Below, piece after piece: positions 59,347 through 64,000 of a DNA stretch of 64,000 bases (position 1 is its first letter; every line of letters starts with the position of its first letter). The translations under genes and the position numbers were made by a program. The notes under the pieces were generated by a model, which saw only the letters and a program-made list of their open reading frames with translations, ran no database searches and had not been told where the DNA came from. This stretch comes from Torreya grandis (taxonomy: Eukaryota; Streptophyta; Pinopsida; Cupressales; Taxaceae): contig JARHVA010000122.1 in assembly GCA_037957365.1 (NCBI GenBank), positions 6,477,501 to 6,541,500 of the forward strand. Reading direction: 5' to 3'.

Positions 59347-61412
59347 TGTTGGCCATGGTCATTGATGTTAAAGAGAGCATATGGTTCTAGTGCATGAATG
59401 ACAAATATGTTATATTTGATAACTTGGAGAGATATGCCACATTTACAGGACTGTAAGGATAAAGAAGAAGTTGTGAGGCATCCATAGATATCTTGGTGAA
59501 GTTTTGGTGTGTCACTTGATCATTTGGAAAAAAAAACATGCATCTTCTAGCTTAAGAGAAGCTAGATTGTCACTACACATCATGTAGATATTAATGAACT
59601 AAAAAGTTTGTGCATTTATTTTAGGTATTCAAAAATTCAATTGAGGTCAAAGGATTTCATGGAGATGTTTTATATAGTACCAAGAAGGTACCCTAAATAT
59701 TTGGACTCTTGAAGTGTTTTCTAGCTTAAGTTATAAACCTTCAAAGTTGCTCTTGCAGACTATGATGAGACAAAGATCGTCAAGTTTAACTATGTTGAAG
59801 TTTGAGGTCATATAGCTAGTAGATCTAATGGTGAGCATTCATAATCTAGATTGTGATCCAATGGTGCATGTGAAGTCAAATTGTCAAAGGTTCCTAAGAT
59901 TAAAAATACTAGTGACATGTGTCTCTATCTTGTTGATTTGATAGAAAATCAATAGTTCATAGGTGTTTTTAAAGATAGAGATCGATGGTGTATGTTGACT
60001 CAAAGAGTCAATTGTGTAGAAGGCATACAAAACTGCTAAGTGTCACAATCATGAGATCTCAAATCAAAGATCAAATGTGAGAGTTTCAAGATAAATAATA
60101 GGCTACTTCCAAGGAGATTGATGATGCATATTTGTTAAAAGTTTCCAAGGAGTATGAGATGAGATAAAAGTCTTTGATGTTCAACATTTACATAGTGACT
60201 GTTAGAATTTGAATATTCAAATTAATAAGGGAAAATAGTCTATAGTTTTTGAGCTATATATTTTGATCTAAGATGAATTTCATGGTGGTGCAAAAAGCAA
60301 AGTTGTAGAGGAATTTAAGGCACATTCAAAAAAATCTATTTAGAAGGTTTGGATATCCATAAAATTAGTTTATTGAGCTCCAAATTTGATTATATGTTCA
60401 TTCATGGTGGTTGTATGTACATAATAATGTTTAAGCAATTTGTGCTTTAGTAGAAGAGTGTTTTGGTGGGAGTATTCATTTGAATATGTATTAGAGGTCA
60501 TATGGAGTGGACCCATGTACTTGAAAGTGATATTGTGTTCTTGTTTAACTCAATGAAGTACCAAAAGGGGTAATAGGTCTCTATGAGACCTATAATGGAT
60601 ACTAAGGCCTAATTGAAAGGTGTAGCTACTTAAGTGTGACCTATGGGTGCTATGGTTGATCTGTGAGGATGGTATTGAGCTATGTGTTAGAATGTTATAT
60701 GTCTTAAGGGTTAAGGTAAGTATTATAGATGACCTAGAAGTTGATATTCATAAAGAATCTATAAAGAGTGGAGACCAAGGAAATGGTTTCTAGAATTTAT
60801 GTGAAGGTGCTGAGAGAGAAAAAGATAGAGATGAAGAAAAGAGATCAGAGTGAGTGTGCTCAGTGGATGGACTAAACTACAAAGTAGATTGTGGATGAGT
60901 GAATAAACCTAGAGTGATCCAAAAGAAGTATTTGGATGCACTGCTTATATGATAAAGTTTGAGTATGTGTGAAGAGTGAAAGAGAGGAGTTATACATTGT
61001 TTCTCTAATTAGATTGAGTGTAATTAGAGTTTTGGAGTTATTGATTTCATACGGTGTTATGTGGGTGCTGAACATCTATAAAAAGTGGGTACTTGTTCAT
61101 ACTTAGGAATGGGTTCTCCTTGTGAAGTGGGTGATTCACTAAAAGGTATCATGTTTGTGATCATCTTATAGGATAAGTAGTCCATGTGTTTGTAGGCTTG
61201 AGAGTGGGTTTTATTCTACAGGAATGTTTCCCACGTAGATCTTGTATTATGTGTGCGATTTTGCATCATATTTCTTATTCATTGTTATGAACATCTTTTA
61301 TGATTTATGAATGATTTTGGTCATTGATTAAGAATTTTAAAGGATTACTTTTAAAGTTTGAAATATATTACATCACTGATTCACCCCCCTCTCATTGATT
61401 ATACCTCTAACA
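59347..61412 (+). repeat. 3' LTR of SIRE-like element 2
   Basis: Starts TGTTGGCCATGGTCATTGATG, ends ACCTCTAACA. TATAAAG at 60760-60766. Colinear with 52900-54984, with many transitions. Confidence 0.92.
60760..60766 (+). promoter_or_regulatory. Putative TATA box, 3' LTR of SIRE-like 2
   Basis: TATAAAG in the conserved family context. Confidence 0.55.
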
Positions 61413-61417
61413 AATAG
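61413..61417. repeat. Target-site duplication AATAG (right copy, SIRE-like 2)
   Basis: Identical to 52895-52899. Confidence 0.88.
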
Positions 61418-62269
61418 TATAGAATAAAGTCAATTTGGTCAACTCTATCTATTCTAAGATAGTCTAGAGAAATGTATTCAAACAAGTTGATTGAGTTTCT
61501 TGGGTAAGAAGTAATTTCAGATCTAATTTGAGTGAGTTAACTTATTTTACTATAAGGTGACAATTTTTATAGAACTAAAAAACTAGAAAAATAGAATTGA
61601 AGTTTGATTAAAATTAATAAAATGAAATAACTAAGCTGGTTAGAATGAACTTGAAGTTAGTTTGATTTTATTTGATTTTTGATTGATTTTAGAAATATAT
61701 TAAGTTTGATGAATTGTTGTTTTTAAATTGTGTAGTCCAAATGAGGGATTGAACCTACAAAATAAGATGTTAAAATAATTTTGAAATAATTGACTACATT
61801 TATATAAATTGAATTATTAAAAATAACTAGAAGAAATTTATCGATAGGATTGATATAGTATTCTAGATATAATTTGTAAAATTTGAAAAATATTATGAAA
61901 AATAAAATTGATAGGATCGATCTAGTATGCTAATAGGGAAAATTTAGATCTTAGAGAGCTAAATAAGATCAATAGGCTCACTTCAGTTGCAAAACATTTA
62001 AAATGATGCCTTAACTATACTGATTAGATTGATGAAGTAGAAGATGATGTGCAAAGAATGTAAAACTAAGTTGATCAAATCGATCTAGATATTTATAAGA
62101 GAGAAAGACATGTACATGGAATTGAATTAAGTTAATTTGATCGACTAAGTACTGATACCTACACAAAAAATATTGTATTGAATCAACATAGTTGATTCAT
62201 TAGTCTAAAAATGAAGGCTAAAAACCTACAAGTGTTACTTCATATTAGGTTCACTAGAATATATGTAAG
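61418..62269. other. Degenerate repeat region, no gene
   Basis: AT-rich DNA with recurring GTTGATTGAG, GATCGATCTAG and AGTTGATTCATTAG phrases at irregular 50-65-bp spacing. It continues the array at 51905-52894 across the SIRE-like insertion. Confidence 0.4.
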
Positions 62270-62940
62270 CAAAAGTGAAGTTGATCTACAAATCAATCCT
62301 AGCTTAGAGAAGATAAATTAGCTAACTATACTGCTAGAAATACTTAGATAATTATGGTCATGACTAATATAGATTTGCTAAACCTACCTAAGGTATATCT
62401 TATCATATAGTATGACTAGAGAGGGTTTCAAAGCATCTTGTCAAGCAACACCACATAATAAGCCTAGATAAGGCTTGATAATTCAATGCAATAATAAAGT
62501 AAATTAAATCTAATATAGTTCTCACTAAATATTATAGCACAAATGGGGGATAGACATAAAAAATAAACATGTAAATAAGAGCTCTACTCAAGTTAATGTA
62601 GAGGTAATACTAAGCATGGAGATACAATACATTAATAAGCTATTATACATGCAAATCTATCTACTAATAATAGAGAAGTAAGAGTTAGGAATACTTACCT
62701 TGAATACAAACCCATCGATCCTCAAATTCTCTCTTGTCCAATGGTTAGGTTTAAGAGGTTATTGTGTTTTGTTAAAGAAACTAAGGATGGATAATGAACT
62801 ATAGTCTAACCAAGGACCTAGTGATCAATCCTTCATAAGACAAAGTTTATCCTCCAAGATGTATGAAAATATAAGTAATGACTCCTCAAGTAGAATGGTA
62901 GATAAGAAGATAAAGAATCATAATTGAATAATTATCTCTT
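62270..62940 (-). repeat. Dispersed noncoding repeat block B2, copy 2
   Basis: Matches 24230-24925 in the same orientation. Here it is flanked on the right by block B1 and then an RNase H remnant, and on the left by the degenerate repeat region. Confidence 0.8.
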
Positions 62941-62949
62941 TTAAAATGG

Positions 62950-63420
62950 GGTGAAGGATGTCTATATATAGCCTAATTTGAACCTAAACCCTTCAAGAGT
63001 TTTAGCTAATGCAATCGACCTAGTTGACCTATTTAGTTAGAAAATAGAGTAGTTAAGTCCTAGACTAATTTGGTTGGGTTGAATTAGTTTCTTAATGTTC
63101 TCAATTATTATAACTAAGTTGAACCAATCAAATACATTTAGTAATGTGGTACAAGGGGTTTTTTCTTGGATAGGGGCTATTTGAAATGGTGAATTGTTTG
63201 GAAAAGAGTGTAAGGGAGGTGTTAAAGCTTATGGAAATTTATAAAATGGGTTTATATTGATTTCAGATGGAGGTATATGGAACAAAAATCTTGTGAAGTA
63301 CCAAAGGCTTACCCACCCCTTTCTTGATACACCTTTTAAGGTGCGTACTCAGATAAATTGAGACTTGATGCGATCCTGCAAGAGAGAAAACATTAGTAAT
63401 TGATAAAGTTGAAAAATATT
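62950..63420 (-). repeat. Dispersed noncoding repeat block B1, copy 2
   Basis: Reverse complement of 34140-34660. On the minus strand it begins with TTTTCTCTCTTGCAG next to the end of RNase H text, which looks like a splice acceptor but could be chance. Confidence 0.75.
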
Positions 63421-64000
63421 ATGTGTATACACTTTACACCATGCATTTGTAAGGTATAAGCTTCTCATACTTTGTCTGATATTACTCCATCACCTGATTA
63501 ATAATTAAATAGGAATCCCCATAAACAAAAAACTATTTAATATTCCATTGTATTGCTAGGCAAAGCCCTGTAATGAGTGCTTCATATTCCACCATATTAT
63601 TGGTAAAAGTGAAACCAATATGAAAATATTTGGTAATAATATCTCCTCATGAAATTATGAACAAAATTTTAGCTCTAGATTTATGAGATGTGTTGGATCT
63701 GTAAAAGTATAATGTCCACTACTAAGATTCAAAAGGTGTTTCATCTAGTGTCAAGATTGACTCATCATGGAAACTAAAGGTGAGTGATTTGGTGTCCACT
63801 AAAGGTGCTTCAAAAATTTGATTTATGAGTACTTTCTCCTTAATTAATTTTTGATATACATATTCAATCTCAAATTCACTCAATAACATGAACCATTTAG
63901 CCATGCAACCATTCAAAGTTGGCTTGGAAAGTAGATACTTGAGTGGGTTCATTTTGGCAATAATAATGGTTTTGTTGTTGAGCATGTAATGTCACAACTT
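63421..64000 (-). pseudogene. Ty3/gypsy RT end and RNase H, cut by window edge
   Basis: Minus-strand fragment entering from the right edge. The open 87-codon part (63985-63722) reads MNPLKYLLSKPTLNGCMAKWFMLLSEFEIEYVYQKLIKEKVLINQIFEAPL, the end of the first RNase H and its linker in Tat-like gypsy elements (K-P-x-L-x-G-R-x-A-K-W-x-x-x-L-S-E-F/Y-x-I). It continues in broken frames into a second, archaeal-type RNase H: NIFxLGFTxTNNMVEYEALITGLCLAIQWNI and VYGDSYLIIQVM (about 63620-63480). The expected integrase is not found downstream; block B1 starts instead. Confidence 0.82.

Larger units (their letters stand above)
52900..61412 (+). mobile_element. SIRE/Maximus-like copia element 2, gag N-terminus lost
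   Basis: An 8513-bp insertion with LTRs of 2085 and 2066 bp, primer site, AAAGGGGGAGAT purine tract and a perfect AATAG duplication. Protease, integrase, reverse transcriptase and RNase H are present in copia order but broken. After the primer site the sequence starts at once in the coiled-coil part of gag; the capsid domain seen in the sister element (30409-30714) is missing. No envelope-like frame lies between RNase H and the 3' LTR. Confidence 0.92.

Overview
This window is nuclear DNA from a plant with a large, repeat-rich genome. It is visibly AT-rich, has no bacterial-type gene organisation, and consists almost entirely of LTR retrotransposons of plant type (Ty1/copia and Ty3/gypsy) in different states of decay, nested in one another. 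I found no intact host gene, tRNA, rRNA or CRISPR array. The species cannot be named from the sequence. The plant-only mobile domain (PMD) remnant and tRNA-iMet-type primer sites support a seed plant.

Five insertions can be delimited to the base by LTR ends and perfect 5-bp target-site duplications (TSDs). (1) A solo copia LTR at 5600-6615 (TSD AAACT). (2) A full-length Ty1/copia element at 8029-13712 (TSD TTATA), same family as the solo LTR, with a gag-PR-INT-RT-RH reading frame broken by several stops and frameshifts. (3) A minus-strand SIRE/Maximus-like copia element at 24930-32924 (TSD AATAA), which keeps a gag with up to four CCHC knuckles but has lost pol. (4) A plus-strand Ty3/gypsy element at 36750-44983 (TSD GTATC) with 2.4-kb LTRs, keeping gag, protease, part of an RNase H and the integrase C-terminus but no reverse transcriptase. 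(5) A plus-strand SIRE/Maximus-like copia element at 52900-61412 (TSD AATAG), same family as (3), which keeps pol but lacks the N-terminal half of gag.

These insertions sit in older, undelimited gypsy debris: gag/protease at 472-1845 (+), integrase at 22770-24120 (-), gag at 49700-51668 (-), RT end/RNase H at 63450-64000 (-), and two noncoding blocks shared between distant places (24230-24925 with 62270-62940; 34140-34660 with 62950-63420 inverted). A degenerate PMD-like pseudogene lies at 34690-36720. Several tandem repeats (periods about 21, 30, 36, 50-60, 64, 104 and 352 bp) and two AT microsatellites fill the rest.

Nothing here looks expressible as protein today. The main points of interest are a 20/21-bp CATCGG-type repeat module present both in the LTRs and inside the coding region of the copia family, and the complementary gag-only and pol-only derivatives of one SIRE-like family, each with its own perfect TSD.
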